Position numbers and translations under genes: made by a program
Shown here: in pieces, positions 11,329-22,287 of the stretch
Layout of the letters: each line of letters begins with the position of its first letter
Position numbering within the stretch: the stretch's first letter is position 1
Notes under the pieces: model-generated
Told to the model about the DNA's origin: nothing
What the model saw: the letters and a program-made list of their open reading frames with translations, nothing else
Database searches by the model: none
DNA from: Stenocarpella maydis
Lineage: Eukaryota; Ascomycota; Sordariomycetes; Diaporthales; Diaporthaceae
Length of the DNA: 64,000 nt
Direction: 5' to 3'
NCBI GenBank assembly: GCA_002270565.1
Contig: NQMI01000023.1
Span: 62,001-126,000, forward strand

Positions 11329-12775
11329 TGAACAGTGGCTACGGGTATTCGAGTGGCGAGCAAGACATGTCGTTAGTTGCAGGACTCGGTGGACCGGACT
11401 TGTATATACATGTCCAAATCGGGTCAGCATAAGCCAGGGCCGGCTAGACACAGAAGAGATGTCCAGACATGGGCAATTGTAACACCACTTCCAGACCTCG
11501 CTGAGCTCATGTGATTGTTTGCCCTGCTCAATCGCGTTCCTCACGCGCACCAAACCTTTTGCAGAAGCTCTACGCCCAGGACTACGCCTCTGCACCCAAG
11601 TCGTACCAAGGTCCGCATTTATTTGATACAATCGCGCCGCCAGGGATCCGATGGCAGCAGCGGCACTGCTGCCAATGCGCAAGTTAACATGGCGTTCCGG
11701 GACCCGTTGCGGCGTCCATTTCCCATGTGTAGAGTACAGTCTTTGCCCGAAAAGTCGCTGCATGTGTCACGACAGCAATCGCCAAAGTATTTGATGGAAA
11801 TCCATCTTTTCTGATCAGAACCACTAAACTAGAGAAGAGCTGCAGGGTGACAAGGAAAATACAATAGTACTCGACACTGAGCGGGCGGGGGGGGGGATAA
11901 AAGGAAGAAGGACGTGCTTAGGAGAACCAGGGGCATGAGGGGGTATGTTACTAGAGTAAAGCCGTCAGATGCGATCCCAGATTCCAAACAAAAAAACCAG
12001 TCCTTGAGATACTAGACGCATCCACAAGACATCTACGCCCACGGCTCAACCGTCCACCTAACCGGTCTCATCCTCCATGATTAGGTATCACAGCCGCTGC
12101 TCTCCATCACACATCGTCGCACATCCCACGACCCGCCGCCGCCAGAACTTCAGAGGCGTCATAAGAGACGCCTCGCCGAGAAGAAAGAAGGAAGTTCCCC
12201 GAAGTGTTGGTCGTGGGCCACCAGCGAAAGTGGACTGGTCCCCCTGTGGCAAGCAGGGGTCTCAACATCCGTCATAAATTATAGAAAGTCGTATTCCGAA
12301 TTGTCGAGCCGACACGTAGTTGCGAAAAAGAAGAAGCCAGCGCTGTGCGTACGCTTGCACCAGGTAGCCGTGCGTTCCCAAACCAACTCCTGGTTCGACG
12401 TGGGGGTGAAAATGTACTCTAGGCAGTTTTGGGCATCGAAAAAGACATATGCTCGATGTCCTCCGACCAAAAAAGTGTACATTGCGGAAGGGTGCAGTGA
12501 CGCCGGGCGGGGCCGAAGAGGAGCCGCCCAGATGCGCCACGCCCTCTTTCTCCAATGTAGGCAACCCTGGTCCTGGCCGAGGTACCATCTCGCCACGAGC
12601 CAAGGGGCCTTTTCGATTAGCTGTACCATGGAGGACTTTTCGAGGATTAGGTAGGGCGGGATTAAAATGGTGACAGTGAAGATGAAACTGGAAAGAAGCG
12701 GCAGGCTGGTAGTGCATGGGCATAAGGCGTATGCAGGCGTGGATCGTAGAAGAAGGGCGCTCAGGGAGTCGAGGC
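11329..12775. other. convergent intergenic region
   Basis: 1.45 kb between the stops of the S4 and septin genes. No ORF resembles protein. It must contain both 3' ends. A G run lies near 11885. Confidence 0.6.
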
Positions 12776-14912
12776 TTATCGGAGGGAGAATCCCTTCCTC
12801 TTGCCTTCCTTTTCGATCGGCCTTCCGCTTTCGACTCTCGACTTCTTCTCCTCGAGCTCTAGCCGTTGGCGCTCCAGCTGCTCCTTCATCTCCCGGTGCC
12901 TGGCGTACAGCTCCTCTTCGCTCTGCTTCAGCTTGGACTCCTTCTCGGCGACCTTTTGTTGGAAGACCATCTTCATCTCGGCCTCCATCTTGGCGAGCTT
13001 CTGCTCGTGGAGGGAGCGCTCCTCCTCCTGCTTGACGGCTGGGTTGACCTCCTTGAAGACGCTTGGGTCTTGCGAGACACCCATCTGGATGAGCTTGTCC
13101 GTTCGGTAGTTCTCGTAGAGGATGTTGTTGGTGTGCTCCTTGAGCTCTTCCATGTGTGTCCTGATGAGCATCTGGCGGAGCTTGACGAAGTCGCAGTGGT
13201 CCTCGTTGTCGACCTCGATGGCACCCCATGGGTACTCACGACCGCGCACCTTGCGCCCGTCGGCGTTCGTGATCTCACCGGTGGCACCAACGACAGCAAA
13301 AGGAACCTTGGACATTATCTCGTTGTTCTCGGCGATGGTTTCCTCGTCATCGAGTTCATAACGAGGGCCCTCAAAGATCTGCACGTTGTGGTGCTTGATG
13401 TCTGCCAGGACCTGTCGGACTGTTAGGACCAGGGTGCAGAAGGGGATTTTGAGTCATTGGGGACTTACCCTCGCCTTGAAAGCAGTGATCTCCTCGTCTG
13501 TCAGGGTATCAGACTTGGCAATGACGGGGATCAGGTTGACCTTGGTGTGAAGGCGCTTCATGACCTCAATGTCGAGGGGCTTGAGCGAGTGGCCGGTGGG
13601 CTGGATGAAGAAGACACATGCGTGGATGCGGTTGTCCACAATGTTCATCCGGTTCACCTTGTTCTCGGCATCCAGGTAAGCATCGAAGCGCTGCTCGATG
13701 TTATCCGTGATTGGCCGCCAGGACTCGTCGTTGTTGACAAAGTCGCCAAATCCAGGGGTATCAACAACGGTCAGGCGCAGGCGAACACCGGCCTCCTCGA
13801 TATCTGCGCTGATGGACTGAATGGTGACAGTCTTGGGGAGGATGTCAAGGCTGGGTCCCTTGCGCTCCTTGGGCGGGTACAGGGAAGTGTTGAACAGAGT
13901 GTTGACAAGGGTTGACTTTCCGAGACCAGACTCGCCTGATTTGTGATGTTTAGACGTGCTGAATCAGAATGTGGGCGGGTTTGGGAAGAATACTGACCAA
14001 CAACCATGACGTTGAAGTTAAAGCCCTTGCGAACACTCTTACGGTGCCATTGGTTGGGGAGATTGGCAAAGCCAACGTAGCCCGTCAGCTTCCTGCGGAC
14101 AATGTTCTTGTTCTCAATCACGCCAGACGAGACTATAGGCCTGAGGTTAGGATTCTGCTCATATTCCGCTTGACCCAAGTCCGCAATGGGAGAGGAGGGC
14201 TTGCCGATAGGGAGCTCGGGAGGGGTGGTGACTGGGGCGCCGTTGGAAGCTGTGCAAGAATCGTGTCAGTCAATTGGCTGATTATTGCAACGGCGGCGCG
14301 AGCGTCGGAGCGAGAAAAAATTGCAGTCATCAGGAGCCAGTGCAGAATCAAGGAGGCCTGACACTCAGACAGCGGCAAGATCTCGCGTTGGAGCTCGCCC
14401 AGCTCCATGGCTCTTAACGGGGCGATCTTGGGCGCTGGCTCGACGTCCAACATGCTCCGGTAGCTGGGAAGCGGCCTCTCGTTTTCGTGGTGCGCGAGGC
14501 TGCTGGACCTGGTGGCAATTGCGGGCGGTGGAGATGCTGGTGTTCGCCTGTTGGCTGTGATGGCGCTGTCGAGTTGGACACTGCGGGAGCGTGTCTTATT
14601 CGGATGGATCAGGTCGAAAGGCATCGTGATCTGACAGTGTGTTTGCTGTCTGCCCCGTCTCGGTTCCAGGCTCTGATAGACCTTAATGGCATCTCAGAAA
14701 CAAGCCCAATGAAGTTGCACGAGGGACTGCCGGCGATGGAGCGAGGTGCTGGGCGGCCGACGGATTCGAAAATGGGCCAGGGATTCGACGCGCCGGGAGT
14801 CGAGGTGGTGCAAACGAGACAGGTCGTCGTTCCGAGTCCAGGATTTGATTCTTGCATGGCTCCCAAGTCTGCTATCGGGCTTGAAGGTAGAAACTTGATT
14901 GCGCTTACCCAT
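12776..14912 (-). CDS. CDC3: septin of the Cdc3/AspB class
   Basis: GTP-binding septin that assembles into filaments and rings at the cell cortex and septa. The model has four exons: 14909-14912 (only ATGG), 13998-14249, 13469-13935 and 12776-13411, total 452 aa. It begins [15 protein letters not shown]. Then follow the polybasic membrane-binding region ([16 protein letters not shown]), the P-loop G-E-S-G-L-G-K-S split by an intron, the switch DTPGFGDF, the AKSD G4 motif, the septin unique element and a C-terminal coiled coil of about 90 residues ending KRKGFSLR. The first intron is 659 nt. An alternative first exon at 14363-14624 starting [13 protein letters not shown] also splices in frame and would give 538 aa. 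Confidence 0.92.
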
Positions 14913-17030
14913 TGTGGATGTAAAACTGGCTGAGATCGGAAAAGGAGGGAAGGAACGAGTGACTGTGGTCGAGAAAGAAGAATGTTAGCATCCGCGTCGT
15001 CAGGAGTAGGGGAGCTTGGCGCCGGCCCAATTTTTGCCGAGAAACACGGGAAAGTGCGTCAACGGGCGAGTCGCTGTCAGGCCTGCAGGAAAGGGGAATC
15101 AAATCTGGCAAGATACGAGGCCATGCGCGCGTGTGTACAGGCGCGGCGTAGGCGATGAGGCAGGAGCCAGGAGCAGATCAGATCAGAAGTAGGGCGGGAG
15201 CATGGTGGACCGACTGCCTTCTACGACGCATTGACGAGGGAGGAAGGGGAGCGAGGCGGCGAGAGGGACGGGAACGTACCAGGAAGGGACACGCAGCTCT
15301 GGGCGAGTCGGATTCAGGCGAGTGGTGAGAGGCGGGAAAAGGGCCTTGGAGAAGGTGGGAGTGAGCGATGGCCGTTGGCGTCAAAAAGAATACTATGAAA
15401 ATAGGACGAGGTGAGAAGATGAGAAGGAGAATTGTCGTGTCGTGTGGAAGTTCAGCACGGCATGGAGGATGGATGGGCAGATTTGGAAAAGGTCGAGGTG
15501 ATTGCAAAGGGGCTGTAGGAAATTTGGGCGAAAAGGGTACTTCCCACTGGGTGACAGTTGGCCCGTGCGGGGGGGAGCTGTGGAAAAAGGGGGCTCGTGC
15601 TTGCTAGGACAATAAGCTCCAGGTTGAAGGTGGAGGACGAGTGCAGGTACGAGAGGGAGTGGATGGGGTGGACGGAGTACGCCAGAGCAGCCTGTTGCGG
15701 ATTCAGGCGCACACACGCACACGCACTGGGTTCGACCGGGCTCCCGCTGATGGGCAATCTGGCGGAGGGTGGAGCTCACCACAGACAGGTGCAGGCGGAG
15801 CCAGGTCAACCCAGGGGACTATGCAGGGGTTGGCACCACAAACTGCACCACCAGAGAGTGACGGTGCAGGGGGTCCAATCTCAGATGGTGCTCTCAATTG
15901 GCCCCACGGCTCTGATTAGGAAGCCCGTTTTGTGCAGCGCCGATCCACAATCAGGCCTGCCGTCTTCACTTGATTGAAGCATTTCATCCCAGTCCGTTTG
16001 TTAACTCTGCCTGGCCATCGGCAAAACACTCATCTGCAAAGAAAGGGTTCGATGGGGCCGCCACCTCCCTCCTTGTCGTCTTGTCGTGTACACTAAAAAC
16101 ACCAGACAAGCCTGATCCTCACGGCCATCCTAGGTCAGATGGCCGGCTCACTTTCAATGAGCAGCAACACCAGCGATTAATTCATCTTGTCTTTCTTGAT
16201 CTGCCCCAGACTCCCCTGAGCTGGTAAAGTCATCACCCGGAGTCATGGGGCCTCTTCATGCTACTCTCTACGCACCCTGCTAGACTTCCGAATCTCAACC
16301 CGCAGCAGAGAGTTCCAAGCACACACACACACACACACTCTCTCTCTCTCTCTCTCTCTCTCTCTTGCGGCTTCTTCATCTGACTCAATCTGCAGGCTCC
16401 AGTCTGGGGGAAACCGAGGGACCTGCAATGGTATTATTGGACGTCATTGTATCGTACCTAGGTATTCAGTCACTCTACTCACGCTTACAATCAATACCCA
16501 TAGATAGGCATGCAGCAAGCCATGGAAGAGGGGAACTGACTGATTGTCATGGAAACCGCAAGTACTAGTAGGTCTATTCTGTTGGGAGAGCGGGACCAAA
16601 AAGTAAACTTGTCTCGGAGCGTTGAAATTTGCATCGCCCAAGGCTTTTGGGCATGGCGTCGCCAGACTGGAGGAAGCTTCTAGGCCCTAGTACCGTTTAC
16701 CTAGTGCTCCCGCTTGGCAGGCTTGCACGAGAGGCCATGATATCACACTCACCTCACCCTTCCGTGACGGCCTTATCCTTCCTTTATTGTACCATTTTTA
16801 ACACGCGTCACCAAATTCAATTCACACAACCCACCTGACCTATGTACCACATCCAATCCATCCACACAAGAAGCAGTCAATTGACACATGTATCCTCTGA
16901 ACCTCAAGTCTTGCCCCTGCTTACTACTGCCTGACATGATCATTCACGCCTGGCTTATGGGAACTCTCACCTGGCCGACAGTCTAATTCCCTCGGCCGCG
17001 CGACAATCCTGACACCAAGCCCACATCGCA
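14913..17030. other. intergenic between divergent septin and phospholipase genes
   Basis: 2.1 kb between two divergent genes, holding both promoters and leaders. No gene-like ORF was found on either strand. It contains a dinucleotide microsatellite at 16321-16365. Confidence 0.6.
16321..16365. repeat. (AC)n(TC)n compound microsatellite
   Basis: Nine AC units are followed directly by about thirteen TC units. Confidence 0.97.
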
Positions 17031-19502
17031 ATGAGGTTCATTCGACAAGCCACCATACACAGGGCCTTGTTCCAAGTCGGCCGCACCGGCCCAACGGTCC
17101 ATCGCCGTCCCACAAGGTTGCATCAATGGGCTGCCAAAAGGGCGACCGCTTCTGACACGAGAAAACGTAAATCGAAGCGCACCTTGCCCGCCACCATTTT
17201 CCTCACCACCGTGCTGATCTGGTCCCTCTACCCGTCAGATGCCTATCAGCAGCTCCAGCCCTCGGCCAACCACCAAAGACAGGCCACCACACACACCAAG
17301 GAGTCCGCCCTCAAGGAAGGCTCGGCAAAGGATCCCAACCAAGTGGACCAGGCAATCCAGAGCGATAACTCTGGTGGGGCTTGGTACGACTTCACCACGG
17401 CCTTCCAGAATTTCAGCGTAATCACCGACCAGGAGTGGCGCGCCGTCTCTGACAAGGTCATCGACTTGCTCCTGCCCGACTGGTCAAAATCCATCCCGGG
17501 GTACATCCGGAAGCTTCAGGGCGAGCTCTCCATGGCTCCCGGGTCCCTGGCCCATGAGATCTGGAAGGAAGCCCATGACCCCGAGATCAACCCCGAGATT
17601 CGCTATTCTGCTCAGGTTCGAGTGTCAAATGAGCTGTGCGACGAGGAGAAGGAGTTCTTGGCTCGGAGAAAGAAGATCGTCAAGGTGGCGCTGGCAAAGT
17701 ACCTGGGCCTGGACGAGAATGGAGTCCACGAGGATGACGTACCCACAATCGCCATGTGCGGCTCGGGCGGGGGTTTGCGAGCTCTTGTCGCAGGGACTGG
17801 AAGCATGATCGCGACGGGAGAGGACGGCCTTTTTGACTGCGTTACCTACACCTCCGGCGTGAGTGGCTCATGCTGGCTTCAAGCCCTGTTCCACTCAAGC
17901 TTTACCCAAGGCAGTCTGAGCCGCGTCTTGGACCACCTCAAGGCACGACTTGGGGTCCACATTGCATACCCGCCCGTGGCCTTCTCATCGCTGGCTTCGG
18001 CTCCTACAAACATGTACCTCTTGAGCGGTCTCGTCGAGAAGCTCAGGGGAGACCCACACTCAGACTTCGGCCTGGTCGATGTGTACGGGATACTTCTGGC
18101 AGCGAGGTTACTGGTCCCCAAGGGCGAACTCGGCGTCGAGCCCAGAGACTTCAAGTTGTCCAACCAGAGGCAAAATATCAAATACGGGCAAAACCCGCTG
18201 CCGATCTATACAGCAGTCCGCCACGAGATACCCAGCGCCACTAGTGAGGTCGATGGGGCCGCTCACCCCACCGAGGCAGAGAAGGAGGAGGCTGCAAAAG
18301 AAGCGTGGTTTCAATGGTTTGAGATTACGCCCTACGAGGCATTCTGCGAAGAGTTCTCCGCCGGCATCCCGACCTGGGCCCTGGGGCGCAAGTTTGCCAA
18401 CGGGCGAGATATCCCCCCAGAGGAGGACTTCCATCTGCCCGAAGCTCGCATGCCGCTCCTGATGGGCATCTTTGGCAGCGCCTTCTGTGCAACCCTCAGC
18501 CACTACTACCGCGAAATTCGTCCGCTGATGCAGAGCCTGAAGGGCTTCTCCACGATTGATGGCATGATCTCGGGTCACAATGAGGATCTGAGCAAGGTCC
18601 ACCCAATCGACCCTGCCACGCTGCCAAATTTCACGTACGGGATGGAGGGCCAACTCCCGCGCACCACACCCACAAGCATCTATAAGAACGAGTACCTCCA
18701 ACTTATGGATGCGGGCATGTCGAATAACCTCCCTATCTACCCTCTCCTGCGGCCCGGCCGAAACGTCGACATTCTGATCGCGTTTGATGCCTCCGCAGAC
18801 GTCAGGACAGACAACTGGCTCTCGGTCGCGGATGGATACGCAAGGCAGCGTGGGATCAAGGGGTGGCCCCTCGGAGTAGGCTGGCCCAAGAAGTCCGAAC
18901 CTAGCGCGCAGGTCGCGGAGGAGCTAAGCGAGGCCGAGGCCGCCTCGACCAAGGAAGCATCGGCCAGGCTCGCCGAGGCGAAGGCAGAGCAGGAATCCCG
19001 CCGCCGCGAGGCAGGGGTCCGGCCGGAGGACGTCGAGGGTACACACAAGTTCGAGAAGGGCGAGCCCGACTTCGGGGAGCTGGGCTACTGCACCGTGTGG
19101 GTCGGCACCACCCAGGAGCGCTCGGAGGAGCCGCCGCCGCCCTCCAAGGCCCTGGACGATAGCACGGCCTGGCACCTCCGGGAGCCGGACGCCGGCATCG
19201 CGGTGGTGTATCTGCCCTTTCTCAAGAACGACAAGGTCGAGGGTGTAGACCCTGGCATGAGCGACTACCTCAGCACTTGGAACTTCGTGTACACGCCGGA
19301 GCAGATCGACAAGGTCGTGCAGTTGGCCAAGGCGAACTACGACGAGGGCAGGGACAAGATCCGCAAGACTGTCATGGCAGTCTATGAGAGGCGGAAGAAG
19401 ATGAGGCTCGAGAGGGAAGGCAAGGAGAGGTCTGAGAGAAGGAGGCGCAGGGTCCAGCTCGGGGTTGATGGCAAGTTGGGCGAGGGCGACCATTTTAGTT
19501 GA
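17031..19502 (+). CDS. plaA: cytosolic-type phospholipase A2 (cPLA2/lysophospholipase fold)
   Basis: Intronless gene for an 823-aa patatin-like phospholipase of the cPLA2 catalytic domain family, which releases fatty acids from membrane phospholipids. The N-terminus is rich in Arg, Thr and Ser (MRFIRQATIHRALFQVGRTG), then comes a hydrophobic segment at about residues 54-66 (ATIFLTTVLIWSL). This is compatible with mitochondrial targeting plus a membrane anchor, as reported for Aspergillus PlaA. The oxyanion loop GSGGGLRA begins at about residue 244. The nucleophile Ser278 lies in G-V-S-G-S, and the dyad aspartate is Asp560 in M-D-A-G-M-S-N-N. A charged Glu/Ala-rich insert follows at about 625-670. 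The C-terminus is basic. Both catalytic residues are present, so it should be active. Confidence 0.92.
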   Translation: MRFIRQATIHRALFQVGRTGPTVHRRPTRLHQWAAKRATASDTRKRKSKRTLPATIFLTTVLIWSLYPSDAYQQLQPSANHQRQATTHTKESALKEGSAKDPNQVDQAIQSDNSGGAWYDFTTAFQNFSVITDQEWRAVSDKVIDLLLPDWSKSIPGYIRKLQGELSMAPGSLAHEIWKEAHDPEINPEIRYSAQVRVSNELCDEEKEFLARRKKIVKVALAKYLGLDENGVHEDDVPTIAMCGSGGGLRALVAGTGSMIATGEDGLFDCVTYTSGVSGSCWLQALFHSSFTQGSLSRVLDHLKARLGVHIAYPPVAFSSLASAPTNMYLLSGLVEKLRGDPHSDFGLVDVYGILLAARLLVPKGELGVEPRDFKLSNQRQNIKYGQNPLPIYTAVRHEIPSATSEVDGAAHPTEAEKEEAAKEAWFQWFEITPYEAFCEEFSAGIPTWALGRKFANGRDIPPEEDFHLPEARMPLLMGIFGSAFCATLSHYYREIRPLMQSLKGFSTIDGMISGHNEDLSKVHPIDPATLPNFTYGMEGQLPRTTPTSIYKNEYLQLMDAGMSNNLPIYPLLRPGRNVDILIAFDASADVRTDNWLSVADGYARQRGIKGWPLGVGWPKKSEPSAQVAEELSEAEAASTKEASARLAEAKAEQESRRREAGVRPEDVEGTHKFEKGEPDFGELGYCTVWVGTTQERSEEPPPPSKALDDSTAWHLREPDAGIAVVYLPFLKNDKVEGVDPGMSDYLSTWNFVYTPEQIDKVVQLAKANYDEGRDKIRKTVMAVYERRKKMRLEREGKERSERRRRRVQLGVDGKLGEGDHFS

Positions 19503-19976
19503 AGGCGCCTGAAAGTTGTACAATAGCCAGTCATGTTGGGGAAGCAGGGGGGGGGGGCACCAGAAGGCGTAGAAGATACCCAAGCAGTGTAATATTCAGG
19601 ATCAAATAGAGCATCAACGCGGTTCCTATCTGAGTTACTGCCCTCCCTGGGCATGCCACATTGCTGCGTGATTCTAGCTGGGTAGCGCGTAGCGCAGTAT
19701 ATTTCTGAGCTGTGGCAATTGGAGTAGTCAGGCCTCCGGTCTTGATTTCGGCGTTTTATTTTTCTTTGAAATAGAATATACAACTCCCGGGGGAGTGAGA
19801 GGCGAGCGCCCACGGACCACGTCTGGGCCAGAACCCCCAAGGGTCTTTGGTCATCATCATATGCTCTTAGTACATCCGACGAGTCTATAATGCGCCGCTG
19901 ATGCCCGCCCCGATCTTGCCCAGTATCTGGACACGAGATTTCCTTCGGCCTGACCACAACACATCGACCGGCTATC
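19503..19976. other. convergent intergenic region
   Basis: 474 bases between the stops of the phospholipase and mL44 genes. It has a G9 run near 19549 and no gene. Confidence 0.65.
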
Positions 19977-21350
19977 TCACACCACCTCGCCAATATCCAT
20001 GTACACCGGCTCCCAGGGGTTGGCGCCCTGGACCAGCATGTCACTCGGCACCCGGACGTCCTCGCCAGGGCTGTACAGGTACCACGCCTTGAGCGCGTTT
20101 ATCGCGGCCTTGAGGCGGGCGTGATGCAGGCTGGCGGCCGCGCCCTCTCCCAGCTTGTCGTTGCCGCTGAAGATGCCGACCACGAACACCGGCGTCCTGG
20201 AGAGACGACCGGTTTCGGAGAGCAGCCTCGCTACGGGGGGGTCGAACTCCTCCCTCGCGCAGAGGCGGGTCAGCTCTCTTGTGGGGTGCAAAAACGAGAA
20301 CAGCTTCTGCAGGTCGAACTGCCGCGAGAGTATGTGCGCCCTGATAAAAGACCGCGCGGCTTCCCTCCCACAGTACGTGTAGATGGCCCCCACGACGGCG
20401 CGCACAAACGTCCCGTGGATGTTATATGCCCTGTTCTTCTTCTCGTCCGCGTCACCCAGGGTCAATTGCCGCTCCATGGGGAGGCCGAGATCTACATCGT
20501 CCTCCTTCGGCTCGACCTCGCCCTCGTTCCCCTTTGCGGGCCCCGCATCCCTCATGCCACGGAACATTTCGCCAAAGTCGTCATCGAGGACCACCCTACT
20601 CGATATACCCCTGCGGAACATCTGGTCCTTGGTTGGGCCCCATACAGTCTCGGGTCTCACATAGCCCCACTTGGTGTTGAACGACCGCTCCTTGTCCAGA
20701 GAGAATTGCAACAGCCCCGGGTCGACCTCGGCACCGGGGGCCGCGGCGCTTTCGACGCCCCAGGACCTCGCGATGAGGTAGAGGGTCTTGTCTCCGGCGT
20801 ACGTTTTCATGGCTGAGTGCAGAATCTGCATTGGTAGCCTTGGGAAACGGCACATGAGGAGCTCGGAGGTGTGGTAGCTGATGAGGGTTTGGCCCAGGAA
20901 GGCGAGGTTCTGGTTGTTGAACAGCGGCGCTGGGTCAGCGGAGGCGTCGACGAGGGTGCGCGCGAGGGTCTGGACGGGAATCCTGTCGGAGAGAGACAGC
21001 CGGGCGTGGAGGGCGGCCAGCTTGGAGGATCTGTAGGCATGCTCCGGTGGAGGAGAGGGCACCGGTCCTATGGGTTCTTGGCCAGATAATGAGGGCCACA
21101 GCGGCGGCTCACCCGCAGCAGCCTCTGAGAATTGATCTGAGGAAATAGGCGCGTTCGGCTCGGGTTGACCCTGCCTGATCTCGGCCTCGATGTCTCTTGT
21201 CGCAGCCGTCGACTGGCATCTCGGTGAAGAGGCGAGCTTGTTTGGCCTAGAGAATTGTCCTCGTTGCTGTGACGAGAGGCTCCTTGATGCGACCGCCGGG
21301 CGAGCTGTGAGCAGGTGCCCGGACCATTTTTCCAACCCTAACCTCTTCAT
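19977..21350 (-). CDS. MRPL3: mitochondrial large-subunit ribosomal protein mL44
   Basis: Single-exon protein of 457 aa of the mL44/Mrpl3 family, an RNase III-like fold plus double-stranded-RNA-binding domain recruited to the mitochondrial large ribosomal subunit. The N-terminus MKRLGLEKWSGHLLTARPAVASRSLSSQ is a typical import presequence. The RNase III-like part runs from about residue 105 to 335, with LADASADPAPLFNNQNLAFLGQ-like text at its start and RAVVGAIYTYCG near its end. The dsRBD follows (REEFDPPVARLLSETG to HHARLKAAINALKAWYLYSP). The catalytic acidic signature of true RNase III is not present, as usual for this family. Its neighbour on the other strand is also probably mitochondrial. 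Confidence 0.88.
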   Translation of the reverse strand: MKRLGLEKWSGHLLTARPAVASRSLSSQQRGQFSRPNKLASSPRCQSTAATRDIEAEIRQGQPEPNAPISSDQFSEAAAGEPPLWPSLSGQEPIGPVPSPPPEHAYRSSKLAALHARLSLSDRIPVQTLARTLVDASADPAPLFNNQNLAFLGQTLISYHTSELLMCRFPRLPMQILHSAMKTYAGDKTLYLIARSWGVESAAAPGAEVDPGLLQFSLDKERSFNTKWGYVRPETVWGPTKDQMFRRGISSRVVLDDDFGEMFRGMRDAGPAKGNEGEVEPKEDDVDLGLPMERQLTLGDADEKKNRAYNIHGTFVRAVVGAIYTYCGREAARSFIRAHILSRQFDLQKLFSFLHPTRELTRLCAREEFDPPVARLLSETGRLSRTPVFVVGIFSGNDKLGEGAAASLHHARLKAAINALKAWYLYSPGEDVRVPSDMLVQGANPWEPVYMDIGEVV

Positions 21351-21783
21351 GGAGAGAGAATATGTGCAGGATTTGCTCCCAGGCCACTCAATTGGGGAAC
21401 GGCACCTTTACTTGGACGTGGGACGCACGGAGGGGGTTGTCGTCATGGGAGGTAGGTGGATGTGTGGATGGGCGTCGCGTGGAGCAGGAGCCAGCGGCCG
21501 CTGCGAAAAAAAATGCTGAGCTCAGACGCACTATCAAAGACGTCTGCGCATGGCATGGCCCTCGTCAAGCTGCCCGCCCACCGCGTCGATTTTTTGCTGA
21601 CATAATTGCCTATGGCTAGACCCCCCGGCCGGCAGACACATCAGAGGTCGACCGACGTCCAGCCAATCCGCCACCAGCCGATTGACTGACTGACCTCAAC
21701 CCAAGCTCTCGTCGCCCTCGGACATCACCGTCCCCCGCAAACAGCACATCATTTCCCATTGACGAGGAGAGAGACAAGCCAAC
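21351..21783. promoter_or_regulatory. shared promoter region, mL44 and small mitochondrial protein
   Basis: 433 bases separate the divergent start codons of two probable mitochondrial protein genes, so they are likely to share regulatory DNA. No individual site is claimed. Confidence 0.5.
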
Positions 21784-22287
21784 ATGGTAAGCACCACCAG
21801 ACCAAAGATTGATTGTCACATGCTAACAGCCTGGCAGGGTGGTGGTCCCAGAGTTCCGTTAGTAGCCTCCGTCGAACTCCCTTCGATTCAACCGCAACCG
21901 TCACTGTACATGCGACATGCGATATGCGGGCTGACAGCTTTCCCAACAGCTATCCCAAGCACGTCTGGTCGCCTGCTGGTGGCTGGTACGCCCAGCCGTC
22001 CAACTGGAAGGTGAACACTGTCGTCTTCGGAGCCGTGATTCTGGGTTTCACGGCCCTCACCTGGAGGCTCAGCGCGGACCGCGAATACAGACACAAGATG
22101 CCAGAACCAGACCGGTTCTACCCAAGTCGATAGTATGTTTCTACAGCACCGGCTCGCCGGGCAATCGGGAGACTCAGAATACTGACTGGAAGCCAGCTGG
22201 ACCAAGCAGATAAGGGAGCACGAAAAGGGCCAGAGTGCGGGCTCAGCCGCAGCGTTGAGTGCGTCATCAGAGGTACAAACGAAATAG
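21784..22287 (+). CDS. small single-helix protein, probable complex I accessory subunit
   Basis: Four exons (21784-21786, 21838-21857, 21950-22132, 22197-22287) give 98 aa, beginning MGGGPRVPYPKHVWSPAGGW. The first exon is only the ATG. One transmembrane helix (VNTVVFGAVILGFTALTW, about residues 29-46) is followed by a charged segment REYRHKMPEPDRFYPSRYW and a tail rich in Ser and Ala. The WSPAGGWY start, the single helix and the PSRYWTKQIREHEK segment match what I remember of small fungal NADH:ubiquinone oxidoreductase subunits, but the exact subunit is not certain. All splice sites are GT-AG and every junction keeps the frame, which makes the gene itself secure. Confidence 0.75.

Noticed and set aside
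12279..13229. 316-codon minus-strand ORF overlapping the septin 3' end
   Set aside because: Different frame from the septin coiled coil; Arg/Gln/Gly-rich text typical of an off-frame reading.
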